A stretch of 64,000 nt of DNA from Acidobacteriaceae bacterium (GTDB taxonomy: Bacteria > Acidobacteriota > Terriglobia > Terriglobales > Acidobacteriaceae): assembly GCA_030041045.1 (NCBI GenBank), contig JASHOQ010000074.1, forward strand, positions 1 to 64,000, read 5' to 3'. The notes beneath the pieces are model-generated. The model was not told the origin of the DNA. It saw only the letters and a program-made list of their open reading frames with translations, and searched no databases. A program made the translations under genes and the position numbers. Of this stretch, positions 26,153 to 34,392 are shown piece after piece. Within the stretch, counting starts at the first letter, position 1; each line of letters opens with the position of its first letter.

Positions 26153-29100
26153 TCAGAAGGCCAGCTTGAGAGCCCCCTGCAGAATGCGCGGCGGCGCGGC
26201 GCTGATCACGTTGCCGAAGGTCGCGCTGCCCACGTTGGCGTCCACAGCCGTGGGGCCGTTGAATTGGGCATGGTTGAAGACGTTGAAACCTTCCACGCGA
26301 AATACCAGCGACCGCGTGTCGCCGAAGGGCAGGCTTTTGGCCAGCGCCATGTCGTAGTTGTCCGCGCCGGGCCCGTAAAAAAATCGGCGCTTGGCGTCGC
26401 CAGGCGTGCCCAGCGCATTCATGCTGAAATCCGCGGTGTCGAAATAATTGTTTCCATTGGTGCGCGGATTCCGGTTGAGCCGCAGCGGCTCGCCGTTCCA
26501 GTCCGGCTCGTCGATGCTCGAGTTGTTCACGCCGTTGGGATTGGTCCCGATCAGCGAGTTGTCGCCGTTGTTGATCATCGTCACCGGGAATCCGCTCGCC
26601 ATGCGGGTAATGCCGGAGAGCGACCAGCCGCCGGTAATGCGGCTTGCCAGGCGGCTCTGGCGCGCGAGCCGGTCGAGCGGGAGCTGGTACTCGTAGCTCA
26701 GGACGAAGTTCTGCTTCACGTCGAAGGAAGAGATGGCGTAACTGAGCGACGGGTTGAAGGGGTTCACCTCTTCGCCCAGGTTTGAAGATTGATCGAGCGA
26801 TTTGCCGTAGGTGTACGCAGCGGCGAATTCGAGCCCCCCGCTGGTGTGGCGCGCGCTCAGTTCCAGCGCGCTATAGTCGGCGTGACCCATGTTGGCCTGC
26901 AGCGCGTCGCTGCCGAAGTCCGGCCCCAGCGGCCCGCGCGTTCCGTCCACCTGTCCGCCGGCCACGGGATAGTACACGGAGTTTTCGCCGCCCGCACCGC
27001 AAGTGAGCGTGCCCGGCATCACTTCGCTGGGCTGGCTCAGGCTCAGGCACAGCGCCGGGTTGCCGGGGTTCGCCTCGATCAACACGCGCTGGTGCTGGCT
27101 CGACGTGCCCACATAGCTCGCCTCCAGCACCGTGTTCGGCCCCGCCTGCCGCTCCACTGAGAGCATCCACTCTTCCGTGTATGGCGTGCGGTTGTGCACG
27201 TCATAGCCGGGAATGCCGCTGATGGGCTCATAATCCGACCAGTCGATGTTCGCGTCCGGATGGTTGCGCGAGGAGTCGAGCGGTGCAAAGGTGTATGGGA
27301 ACGGCTGGCCATAATTGGTCCCGTCGGCCGCGGTCACAAACGGCGTGGCAAAAAGCGGCGGCGCCGGGCTGGTGTAGGTTGTCCCGTACGGCGCGTTCGC
27401 CGCCAGCACGCTGATGGCGGCCGCATCGATGGCCGTATAAAACATGCCGAAGCTCGCGCGCACGCTGGTCGCGCCCGGCGCACCCAGCAACCTGCTGCTC
27501 AAATCGCCGCTTCCACTCCCATTTCCGGCATGGGGCGTCCACGCCAACCCGATGCGCGGCGAGAGGTCGAGCTTGTCCACGGGCGCGAGCGTGGCCGGAA
27601 TTCCCGGATCGCCGGGATAGAGGATACCCGTGGGCGCGCCGGGAAAGACCGCCGATTGCGCGCCGGCCACAAACGTGGAAATCTGGTTGTACTTCTCCGA
27701 CCACGGGGCAATGCGATCCCAGCGCAGGCCGTAATTCAGCGTAAGATTGTCGCGCGCGTGCCAGCTATCCTGCGCGAACAGCCCCGTGTACTGGTTGCGC
27801 GCGTAAAACGGGTTGAGCTGGCTCTGGTTGTACTGGCTGGGTACGCCGATGAGAAAATCGGCAAAATCCACGCCGGTCTCGGTGCCGCTGAAGACGAAGT
27901 TGCCGTTGAACTGCGCGATGGGCGTGGCGTTGATCTGGTCGGCGTGAAACTCCACGCCGAATTTCATCGAGTGAGGCCCCCGCACCTTGGAGAAGGCCTC
28001 CGTCGCCTGGTAGGTGTTGTTCACCTGGATCAGCTCGTTCGCCGCCGCGCCGGTGGAGTAGGCGTTGAAGTTGAGGTTCTCCACGCTTTGACCCCGCGGA
28101 TCGAGCGCCACGATGCTCGGCGTTCCATTGGCATTCGCAAACCCCTGCGAGACCAGGCTCACGTTGCGCCCGCCGATCGGCTGGCCCAGGTTGGTCGCGT
28201 CGCGCATGAAGCTGAAGTGCAGCTCGTTCACCATGGTTGAGCCAAGAGTTTTGGTATCGCCCACGGCCGCCAGTTGCGCCCGCCCGGTGGTGAGCGCGGC
28301 AAATCCCGGCACGCTGGCCCCGCTCTGCGCCACGGGATAGGGATTGTCCAGGCTGAAATTGTCAAAGAAGTAGTAGCTGTCAACGTAGCCCCAGCGCGTG
28401 TTCGCGTCCACCCGCGCGCCGGTCTTGTCGTCCTCGACGGTCTGGTTATAGGCCGAGGTGGCAAAGGCGCCCGTCGCCGTGTTGGGCGCGGGAATGTACT
28501 GGAGCATGCGCTGCGCCGGCACCGACCATGCGTTGCCGGGAACTTGCGCGCCGGGAAAAACGCACTCATCCGACGATGCGCAATCGTGCGCAAAGGTCGA
28601 GACGCCGGCGCTCGTGAGGTAATTTTCGCCGTTCGCGAAATAGTAGGGCTCTCCCTGCGTTACTGCATACCCAAGGCGCAGTTCGAGGACCTGCGTAGCG
28701 AGGTAGGCGCCGCTGACTGTCGTCGGCACGGTCGCCTGCTGGCCGTTCGGCAGCGTCGCTGTAGTCGTCAGAGAGGAAGCTGCCCCGCTCAGGTCGCCGC
28801 TGCGCTCCGCATCCGAGGGCACGGCGATGTCGCCGGTGTCGATGCCCTCCACCTGCCGCGTCCCCTGGTAATCGACGAAGAAAAACAGCCGGTCGCGGCG
28901 AATGGGCCCGCCCAGTGTGCCGCCGAACTGGTTCTGCCGGAAAACTCCGCGCGTTGGGGAAAAATAATTGCGCGCATCGAGATCGGTATTGCGCAGAAAG
29001 TCGAAGGCATCGCCATGGATCCTGTTGCTTCCCGACTTGGTTACCACGCTGATCTGCCCGCCGCTGTACTCGCCGAACTCGGCGTCGAAATCGCCAGTCA

Positions 29101-29809
29101 CGATGCGGAATTCGGCAATGGAGTCAAGATTGGGAATAATGGCCGTGCCTGCATTCACGTCTTCCTCGGCATCACTCCCGTTCACGCTGAAGTAGTTTGC
29201 CGTCTCGCGCTGCCCGTTCACGGAGAGATTGCCGGGATTGAGCGTGCCCGAGGGGTTCAGGATGGTGGCGCCCACGTCCTGCACCGTGCTTGCGGTGATC
29301 GCCGTCGAGGGTGCCACGCCCGGCTGTAGCGAGAGCAGATCGGTATAGCTGCGGCCATTGAGCGGCACCGCTGTCATCTGCCGGCCGCTGATCACCTGGC
29401 CCAGTTGCGTGCTCATGGTGTCAATGTGCAGGGCGCTGTCAGAGACCGTTACCGTTTGGCGCACGCTGCCCACTTCCAGCTGCGCATTCAGCGTGAGCGC
29501 CGCGCTGGCGTCGAGCACGATGTTCTTGCGCAGGCACACCTCAAAACCGGGAGCCTGGATCTCCAGTTCGTATATGCCCACCGGCAGGATGGGAAAGGTA
29601 TAGAGCCCTTTGTCGTTAGTCTGGGTGCGATAAGAAAGCCCGGTATTCATCTCACGGACGGAGACTTCGGCCCGCGCTACAACCTTGTTGGACCTGTCCT
29701 GCACCGTGCCCGCAATGCTGCCTGAGACCGCGGCCCAGGCGGTGGCCAGAAAAGCCATCGGGCATAGAAAATACGCCACAAACTTCAAGCGAATCCTTAC
29801 CTTCCGCAC
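26153..29809 (-). CDS. TonB-dependent receptor, Oar-like
   Basis: 1218 aa from a GTG at 29809, preceded by AGGAAAGG; this start gives a clean signal peptide (LKFVAYFLCPMAFLATAWAA). The next 90 residues are a carboxypeptidase regulatory-like beta domain (SGSIAGTVQDRSNKVVARAE, YTFPILPVGIYELEIQAPGF). Then comes the plug (PLNGRSYTDLLSLQPGV, GGQISVVTKSGSNRIHGDAF, QNQFGGTLGGPIRRDRLFFF) and a long beta-barrel ending in QGALKLAF with a terminal Phe. This layout is the very abundant Oar/CarboxypepD-TBDR type of Acidobacteriota, which takes up or binds large substrates such as glycans. The ligand is unknown. It is divergent from an SGNH esterase gene with paired inverted repeats between them. Confidence 0.9.
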   Translation of the reverse strand: MRKVRIRLKFVAYFLCPMAFLATAWAAVSGSIAGTVQDRSNKVVARAEVSVREMNTGLSYRTQTNDKGLYTFPILPVGIYELEIQAPGFEVCLRKNIVLDASAALTLNAQLEVGSVRQTVTVSDSALHIDTMSTQLGQVISGRQMTAVPLNGRSYTDLLSLQPGVAPSTAITASTVQDVGATILNPSGTLNPGNLSVNGQRETANYFSVNGSDAEEDVNAGTAIIPNLDSIAEFRIVTGDFDAEFGEYSGGQISVVTKSGSNRIHGDAFDFLRNTDLDARNYFSPTRGVFRQNQFGGTLGGPIRRDRLFFFVDYQGTRQVEGIDTGDIAVPSDAERSGDLSGAASSLTTTATLPNGQQATVPTTVSGAYLATQVLELRLGYAVTQGEPYYFANGENYLTSAGVSTFAHDCASSDECVFPGAQVPGNAWSVPAQRMLQYIPAPNTATGAFATSAYNQTVEDDKTGARVDANTRWGYVDSYYFFDNFSLDNPYPVAQSGASVPGFAALTTGRAQLAAVGDTKTLGSTMVNELHFSFMRDATNLGQPIGGRNVSLVSQGFANANGTPSIVALDPRGQSVENLNFNAYSTGAAANELIQVNNTYQATEAFSKVRGPHSMKFGVEFHADQINATPIAQFNGNFVFSGTETGVDFADFLIGVPSQYNQSQLNPFYARNQYTGLFAQDSWHARDNLTLNYGLRWDRIAPWSEKYNQISTFVAGAQSAVFPGAPTGILYPGDPGIPATLAPVDKLDLSPRIGLAWTPHAGNGSGSGDLSSRLLGAPGATSVRASFGMFYTAIDAAAISVLAANAPYGTTYTSPAPPLFATPFVTAADGTNYGQPFPYTFAPLDSSRNHPDANIDWSDYEPISGIPGYDVHNRTPYTEEWMLSVERQAGPNTVLEASYVGTSSQHQRVLIEANPGNPALCLSLSQPSEVMPGTLTCGAGGENSVYYPVAGGQVDGTRGPLGPDFGSDALQANMGHADYSALELSARHTSGGLEFAAAYTYGKSLDQSSNLGEEVNPFNPSLSYAISSFDVKQNFVLSYEYQLPLDRLARQSRLASRITGGWSLSGITRMASGFPVTMINNGDNSLIGTNPNGVNNSSIDEPDWNGEPLRLNRNPRTNGNNYFDTADFSMNALGTPGDAKRRFFYGPGADNYDMALAKSLPFGDTRSLVFRVEGFNVFNHAQFNGPTAVDANVGSATFGNVISAAPPRILQGALKLAF

Positions 29810-29877
29810 AGCCCTTTCCTTTGCTCTCTGCAAGTTCTGGAAACCGGTTGAATTCGCCGCGGCGGCAACCGCAATAT

Positions 29878-29925
29878 CCGACCAAATCGGTCTTGATTTA
29901 ATATACGACAAATTCGGTCCGAATT
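29878..29925. promoter_or_regulatory. Paired inverted repeats between divergent receptor and esterase genes
   Basis: CCGA-N5-TCGG at 29878-29890 and AATTCGG-T-CCGAATT at 29911-29925 share the core AAATCGGTC / AAATTCGGTC. They flank an AT-rich stretch in the middle of the 187-base divergent gap. They look like operators for a dimeric regulator controlling one or both genes; no regulator is encoded nearby. Confidence 0.45.
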
Positions 29926-29996
29926 GGGTGCAGGGACTGGAATCACACCGCATTGCGGGAGCACGGCGAATTTCGCTTCCCCTTAAACTGTTTGTC

Positions 29997-30623
29997 GTGG
30001 AACTTCGCCGCGTACTTCCGGCTTTCTTCGCTATATGGCTGATGTGGGCCGCGCCCGTCCGCGCCGCCAATCACCGCATGCTGGTCTGTTACGGCGACAG
30101 CATCACGGCCGGCTACGGATTGGCCGATGGCCAGGCCTACCCCAGCGACCTTCAGCGCGACCTCACTGCCGAGGGGTACCGCTACCGCGTGCTCAATCGC
30201 GGCACCAGCGGCGCTACTTCCAAAGACGCCGTCGTGGGCCTGCCCGAGATCCTTGCGCTGCACCCTGACGTTGTGATCGTCGAGTTCGGCGGCAACGACG
30301 GCTTGCGCGGACTACCCCTCGACCAGACCCGCCGCAACCTCGATGAGATCCTCGATGCGCTCGCTGCCGGGCACATTCGCGTCCTCCTCGCGGGCATTAC
30401 CCTCCCGCCCAACTACGGCGCCGACTATATCCGGAGCTTTGAACAGGTCTTCCGCGACGCGGCTGCCGCCCATCCCCGCGACGCGTTTGTGCCCATGATC
30501 TACAAGGACCTGATTCCGGTTCCCGGCACCATCCAGGGCGACGGTATCCATCCCACCGCCAAAGGCTCCGAGATTATCGCGCGCACCCTGCTCCCTGCCC
30601 TCAAGCCGCTTCTCGCAAGGTGA
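29997..30623 (+). CDS. SGNH-hydrolase: arylesterase / TesA-like thioesterase
   Basis: 208 aa from a GTG at 29997, which gives a signal peptide (VLPAFFAIWLMWAAPVRA); no good ribosome binding site is visible. The four SGNH blocks are present: block I CYGDSITAGYGL with catalytic Ser, block II with Gly in RGTSGAT, block III GGNDGLRG with Asn, and block V GDGIHPTAKG with catalytic Asp and His. These are periplasmic esterases or lysophospholipases of the TesA type. The longer frame from 29685 would overlap the receptor gene and lacks coding character upstream. Confidence 0.85.
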   Translation: MELRRVLPAFFAIWLMWAAPVRAANHRMLVCYGDSITAGYGLADGQAYPSDLQRDLTAEGYRYRVLNRGTSGATSKDAVVGLPEILALHPDVVIVEFGGNDGLRGLPLDQTRRNLDEILDALAAGHIRVLLAGITLPPNYGADYIRSFEQVFRDAAAAHPRDAFVPMIYKDLIPVPGTIQGDGIHPTAKGSEIIARTLLPALKPLLAR

Positions 30624-30653
30624 ACTAATCCCTGACCCCTGACCCCCGTTTCC

Positions 30654-30695
30654 TGTCCACTGTTCACTGTTCACTGTCCCCTGTCCGCTGTCCAC
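30654..30695. repeat. Six tandem heptamers (TGTYCAC)
   Basis: Six consecutive 7-base units, TGTCCAC, TGTTCAC, TGTTCAC, TGTCCCC, TGTCCGC and TGTCCAC, run through the end of truB. A second array of the same unit lies at 56504-56538. Confidence 0.8.
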
Positions 30696-31569
30696 TGAGA
30701 ACCACCACCGGCTGAAACAGCGTGGCCACGACTCTGCGCGCAATGGCCACCAGCTCGCGCTGCCCGGCAAAAACCTTCACCAGCGGCGCCTGGGAGAACT
30801 CGGGCAGATTGGCCTGCGCGCCGTTGCGCAGTTTGCTCAGCGCCTGCCCATCCGCGCTCACGGCGGGCATCTCCTCAAGCAATCGCCGCGGATGGATGCA
30901 TTTCGCTTCGAGAGCCGCCGCGTCTCCTCTTGCCGCCTCCAGCTCTTCGAGCGTGTGTGCATCGGCGAGCGAAAACGGGCCCGATTGCGTGCGCTTCAGC
31001 CGGCTCAGGTGCGCGCCGCAGCCGAGCATGAGGCCCATCGCATGCGCGATGGAGCGCACGTAGCCGCCCGCACTCAGCGCAATGGCGAATTCCGCCTCCG
31101 CTCCGCGCACTTCCTCGATGACGAAACGGGACACGGTAATGGCTTTGGCCCTGAGCTCCACCGCTTTGCCCTGGCGCGCGAGTTTGTAAGCGGGCGTGCC
31201 TTCGATCTTCTTGGCGGAATACGGCGGCGGCGTCTGCTCGAACTCGCCCCGGAACCGTGCCGCCGCGGCCTCGACGGCATCCATCGCGAGAGCCGGATTT
31301 TGATCCGGTCCGGACGGCTCGCCTTCGGCGTCATAGGTATCGGTCGAGAAGCCGAAGCGGATGGTTCCGCAATAGCTTTTTTCCGCCGCAGAAAAAAATT
31401 GCGCCAGCCGCGTGTACCTGCCCAGCAACAAAGGCAAAACCCCGGTCGCCATCGGGTCCAGCGTGCCCAGGTGCCCGATCGACCGCTCCTGCGCGATGCG
31501 CCGCAGCCGGGCCACCACGTCGTGGCTGGTCATCCCCGCCGGCTTGTCGACCACCAGAAGCCCATTCAC
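30664..31569 (-). CDS. truB: tRNA pseudouridine(55) synthase
   Basis: 301 aa. Makes pseudouridine 55 in the T loop of tRNAs. The start NGLLVVDKPAGMTSHDVVAR and the catalytic block GHLGTLDPMATGVLPLLLG (nucleophilic Asp) are unmistakable; KSYCGTIRFGFSTDTYDAEG and GGYVRSIAHAMG are further family motifs, and a PUA-like end follows. The last ten residues or so (SGQRTGDSEQ) are encoded by a tandem heptamer repeat, so the natural C-terminus has been changed by repeat DNA. Divergent from the CHAD gene at 31700. Confidence 0.95.
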   Translation of the reverse strand: MNGLLVVDKPAGMTSHDVVARLRRIAQERSIGHLGTLDPMATGVLPLLLGRYTRLAQFFSAAEKSYCGTIRFGFSTDTYDAEGEPSGPDQNPALAMDAVEAAAARFRGEFEQTPPPYSAKKIEGTPAYKLARQGKAVELRAKAITVSRFVIEEVRGAEAEFAIALSAGGYVRSIAHAMGLMLGCGAHLSRLKRTQSGPFSLADAHTLEELEAARGDAAALEAKCIHPRRLLEEMPAVSADGQALSKLRNGAQANLPEFSQAPLVKVFAGQRELVAIARRVVATLFQPVVVLSGQRTGDSEQ

Positions 31570-31699
31570 CTAACCAATTTACGGCAATTCCCGTGCCCGC
31601 CGCAGGCTTCTCGAGTGTTTCCCGCAGCGCGGCCGCGGATCTCCTCCTCAGGCAGTCCGGCTTGCCAACTGCGCCCCGTCCGCCTCAATCTAGGGAGAT

Positions 31700-32554
31700 A
31701 TGGCCATCGCGCTCGATCGCCTTGAGAAACCGCTGCGGGAGTTGCGCAAGTCCCTGAAGCGCCTCAAGAAGAATCCGCCGCCGGAAGACGTGCACAAGCT
31801 GCGCACGCGGGCGCGTCACATCGAGGCCATCGCTCCGGCGCTCACGCCGTCAGAAGAGAAAAAGACCCGCCGGCTGCTCAAGTCCATCAAGCCGGTACGC
31901 AAGGCCGCCGGCAGCGTGCGCGATATGGACGTGCTCACCGGCAATGCGCTCAGCCTGCCCAAAAACTCGCATAGCGAATCGCTGGTGCGCCTGGTGGAGC
32001 TGCTGGGAACCACGCGGCAAAAGAGCGCGGGCGCCCTGTTGGAAACCGTCGGCGAGCAGCGCAAATCCGCGCGGCAGATTCTCAAGCAGTATTCCAAGCT
32101 GGTAAAGGCTTCTTTCAACGGCGCGCATTCCGGCAAAAACTCCGGCAAGCATGCGGGCGCCAACGGCCATGCGCCGCAGCCGGCAAAGAACGTGCACGCA
32201 GCCATTCTCGCGCTCACGGAAAACCTGAGCCGCTGGCCTTCGCTCAGCGAAAGCAATATTCATCCCTTCCGCCTCAAGGTGAAGGAGCTGCGCTCCATTC
32301 TGCAGCTTTTTCCCAACTCCGATTTGGGCTTTGTGGAGGCGCTGGGCAAGGTGAAGGACCAGATCGGCGACTGGCACGACTGGCAGCAGCTCTCGGGCTT
32401 TGCCCGCCAGGCGCTCGATGCGCGCCAGGACCGCGCGCTGCTCAAGCAGATTGAACGGACGGGCGAGCGCAAGCTCGAAGAGGCGCTGGCCGCGGCCACG
32501 GCGCTGCGCCGGCGCTATCTCAAGAATGGCCGCAAGAAAGCAACCACCCGGTAA
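31700..32554 (+). CDS. CHAD domain protein
   Basis: 284 aa. CHAD domains are all-helical, rich in conserved His and basic residues, and bind polyphosphate. Seen here: PPEDVHKLRTRARHIEAIAP near the start (the HxxRxxxR motif), RKAAGSVRDMDVLTGNAL, FRLKVKELRSILQLF and KDQIGDWHDWQQLSGFARQA. A Lys/Gly/Ser-rich linker (SGKNSGKHAGANGHAP) splits the domain. AGGGAGAT precedes the ATG. No CYTH triphosphatase is fused or adjacent. It ends convergent with folE. Confidence 0.85.
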   Translation: MAIALDRLEKPLRELRKSLKRLKKNPPPEDVHKLRTRARHIEAIAPALTPSEEKKTRRLLKSIKPVRKAAGSVRDMDVLTGNALSLPKNSHSESLVRLVELLGTTRQKSAGALLETVGEQRKSARQILKQYSKLVKASFNGAHSGKNSGKHAGANGHAPQPAKNVHAAILALTENLSRWPSLSESNIHPFRLKVKELRSILQLFPNSDLGFVEALGKVKDQIGDWHDWQQLSGFARQALDARQDRALLKQIERTGERKLEEALAAATALRRRYLKNGRKKATTR

Positions 32555-32651
32555 GGGTGGCCCTGCGCAAAGATTTTTCCCCGCGCCCCTGAAATTCTCC
32601 ACGCCATTCTCCAGGCCCACGGCGGCAGTTCCCTTCTTCCCGGAATTCGCA

Positions 32652-33284
32652 TCAAAGCGAGCCCGTCCCCGCCGGCCGCACCAGCGAGAGAAACTCGCTG
32701 CGCGTCTCCTTCTGCCGGAAGCAGCCCACCATGGCGCTGGTCACGGTGGAGGAGTTCTGTTTCTCGATGCCGCGCATCATCATGCACAGGTGTCGCGCCT
32801 CGATCACCACGCCCACCCCCTGCGGCGCAATCGCTACCTGAATGGCGTCGGCGATCTGCCGCGTCAGCCGTTCCTGCACCTGCAGCCGCCGCGCAAACAC
32901 CTCCACCAGCCGCGGAATCTTGCTCAGCCCGATCACCTTGCGCTTGGGAATGTAGGCCACGTGCACCTTGCCGAAGAAAGGCAGCATGTGGTGTTCGCAG
33001 AGCGAGTACATCTCGATATCCTTCACGATGACCATCTCGTCGTAGTCCACATCGAACAGGGCGCCGCGCAAAATCTCCGTCGGATTCTCGTCGTAGCCCT
33101 TGGTCAGAAACGTCAGCGCCTTTTCAATCCGCGCCGGCGTAGAGACGAGCCCGTCGCGGTTCGGGTCTTCGCCCAGCCGCGCCAGAATCTCGCGGTACAT
33201 CTCCTGCACGCTGTATCCGCTCAGGCCTTCGGCGCTTTCCCCGGCCCTGCGCACGCTCTTGCTTACCACCATTGGTTGTGCCAT
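32652..33284 (-). CDS. folE: GTP cyclohydrolase I
   Basis: 210 aa. Converts GTP to 7,8-dihydroneopterin triphosphate, the first step of folate and tetrahydrobiopterin synthesis. [20 protein letters not shown] gives the first zinc Cys and His, [20 protein letters not shown] the second Cys and catalytic residues. Length is normal for the bacterial type I enzyme. It follows two PTPS-II-like genes on the same strand, with 86 bases between, filled by a GTCATCCTGAG repeat. With PTPS it would make 6-pyruvoyl-tetrahydropterin, the route to BH4, which fits the phhA gene at 59991. Confidence 0.95.
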   Translation of the reverse strand: MAQPMVVSKSVRRAGESAEGLSGYSVQEMYREILARLGEDPNRDGLVSTPARIEKALTFLTKGYDENPTEILRGALFDVDYDEMVIVKDIEMYSLCEHHMLPFFGKVHVAYIPKRKVIGLSKIPRLVEVFARRLQVQERLTRQIADAIQVAIAPQGVGVVIEARHLCMMMRGIEKQNSSTVTSAMVGCFRQKETRSEFLSLVRPAGTGSL

Positions 33285-33312
33285 GTTTCTTTACCCTCTT
33301 CCAATTCCAGAT

Positions 33313-33372
33313 TTGTCATCCTGAGCGAGTCCGTCCGCCGCGGCGGACGGGCGAGTCGAAGGACCCGCAGTT
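33313..33372. repeat. GTCATCCTGAG repeat, copy R1
   Basis: TTGTCATCCTGAGCGA, then a GTCCGCC/GGCGGAC stem, then GAGTCGAAGGAC. Related copies: 48934-48988, 57791-57850 and, inverted and decayed, 34279-34339. It sits between folE and the PTPS gene. Confidence 0.75.
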
Positions 33373-33799
33373 ATTCCTCACTCTTAGTGCACTCGAAAAA
33401 ATTGTTCTCCGTCTCTTCCACGCGCACGTGCTCGAGCCTGCCCTCCCCGAGAGCGTTCTTGAGCAGGCCGAAAATCACGCGGCAGAAATTCTCCGTCGTG
33501 GGAACCTGATGTTGAAACGCCGGATCAAGATTCAAATTCCCGTGATCGAACCGCTCCAGCACCTGCTCGTCGACCACTCTGTCCAGGTCAACCAGGTTCA
33601 TCACCATGCCGGTTTCTCCATCCACCGCACCCCCCACCAGCACTTCCAACCCGTAATTGTGCCCGTGTCCATGCGGATGATTGCACTTGCCATAAGCTGC
33701 CGCATTGGCCTCGCCCGTCAGCGCATCGCTGTGCAACCGGTGGCTCGCGCTCAGCCAATAGCGCCGGCCGAAGTACGCCCTGGTTCCCGCCGCGTTCAC
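33371..33799 (-). CDS. 6-pyruvoyl tetrahydropterin synthase family protein, paralogue 2
   Basis: 142 aa. SASHRLH and CNHPHGHGHNY give the zinc histidines and the catalytic Cys with Cys-x5-HGH spacing, the PTPS-II (biopterin) pattern, not the Cys-x3-HGH of QueD. FDHGNLNLD and PTTENFCRVIF complete the active site. The start overlaps the stop of the first PTPS gene (33796) by 4 bases, so the two are translated as a coupled pair. It probably converts dihydroneopterin triphosphate to 6-pyruvoyl-tetrahydropterin, or forms a mixed complex with its neighbour. Confidence 0.85.
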   Translation of the reverse strand: MNAAGTRAYFGRRYWLSASHRLHSDALTGEANAAAYGKCNHPHGHGHNYGLEVLVGGAVDGETGMVMNLVDLDRVVDEQVLERFDHGNLNLDPAFQHQVPTTENFCRVIFGLLKNALGEGRLEHVRVEETENNFFECTKSEE

Positions 33800-34221
33800 G
33801 CGCCACCCCGAAACTCGGCAAAGATCTCCGGCGTCTCATAAACGCGAACCCGGCTCAGCTGCGCGCCGCCGGCCTTCTTCACTGCCGGCTCCAGCCGCTT
33901 CCACGCGGCAATGGCGATGTTCTCTGTAGTCGGAATCAGCTTTCCCGCCTTGAACTCGTCGACCTCCAGGTTCAGATGCCGGTGATCGTACGCAGCCAGC
34001 ACCTCGCTCTCCATCACGCCCTTCAGCCATTTCAGGTCGACCACAAACCCGGTCACCGCGTCGGGCTCGCCGGCCAGCGTCACTTCCAGCGTGTAATTGT
34101 GCCCATGGCCGTTCAAGTTGGCGCAGCGGCCGAACACCCGCTCATTCTTCTCCGCGGACCAGGCTTCGTTCCAGTAGTAGTGCGACGCGGAGAACGTGGC
34201 CCGCCGGGTGAGAAAAATCAT
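33796..34221 (-). CDS. 6-pyruvoyl tetrahydropterin synthase family protein, paralogue 1
   Basis: 141 aa. FSASHYYW and CANLNGHGHNY supply zinc ligands and the catalytic Cys, with the same Cys-x5-HGH spacing as animal PTPS. AYDHRHLNLE and PTTENIAIAAW hold the His/Asp and Glu residues of the active site. It is the first gene of the likely operon PTPS-PTPS-folE. The two paralogues are only distantly alike, so they may have distinct substrates; a QueD role for one cannot be excluded. The upstream 34222-34392 gap contains a decayed repeat copy. Confidence 0.85.
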   Translation of the reverse strand: MIFLTRRATFSASHYYWNEAWSAEKNERVFGRCANLNGHGHNYTLEVTLAGEPDAVTGFVVDLKWLKGVMESEVLAAYDHRHLNLEVDEFKAGKLIPTTENIAIAAWKRLEPAVKKAGGAQLSRVRVYETPEIFAEFRGGA

Positions 34222-34278
34222 CGAATCCTCATTCCAAAGATGCGCGACCGAACCAGTCAGCTACAGAAAATCGAAAGG

Positions 34279-34339
34279 AACCGCAGATCCTTCGACTCCG
34301 ACCATGCGCTCATGCGGCCGGCCTTCTCTCGGGATAACA
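34279..34339. repeat. GTCATCCTGAG repeat, decayed inverted copy R4
   Basis: AACCGCAGATCCTTCGACTC (34279-34298) is the reverse complement of the 3' end of the repeat family, and CTCGGGATAACA near 34329 is a decayed form of its 5' end. Confidence 0.5.
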
Positions 34340-34392
34340 GCGGCTGGGGCAACCGGATTGGCCTGTCATCTGCCTGACGAACGGAATTCCCC

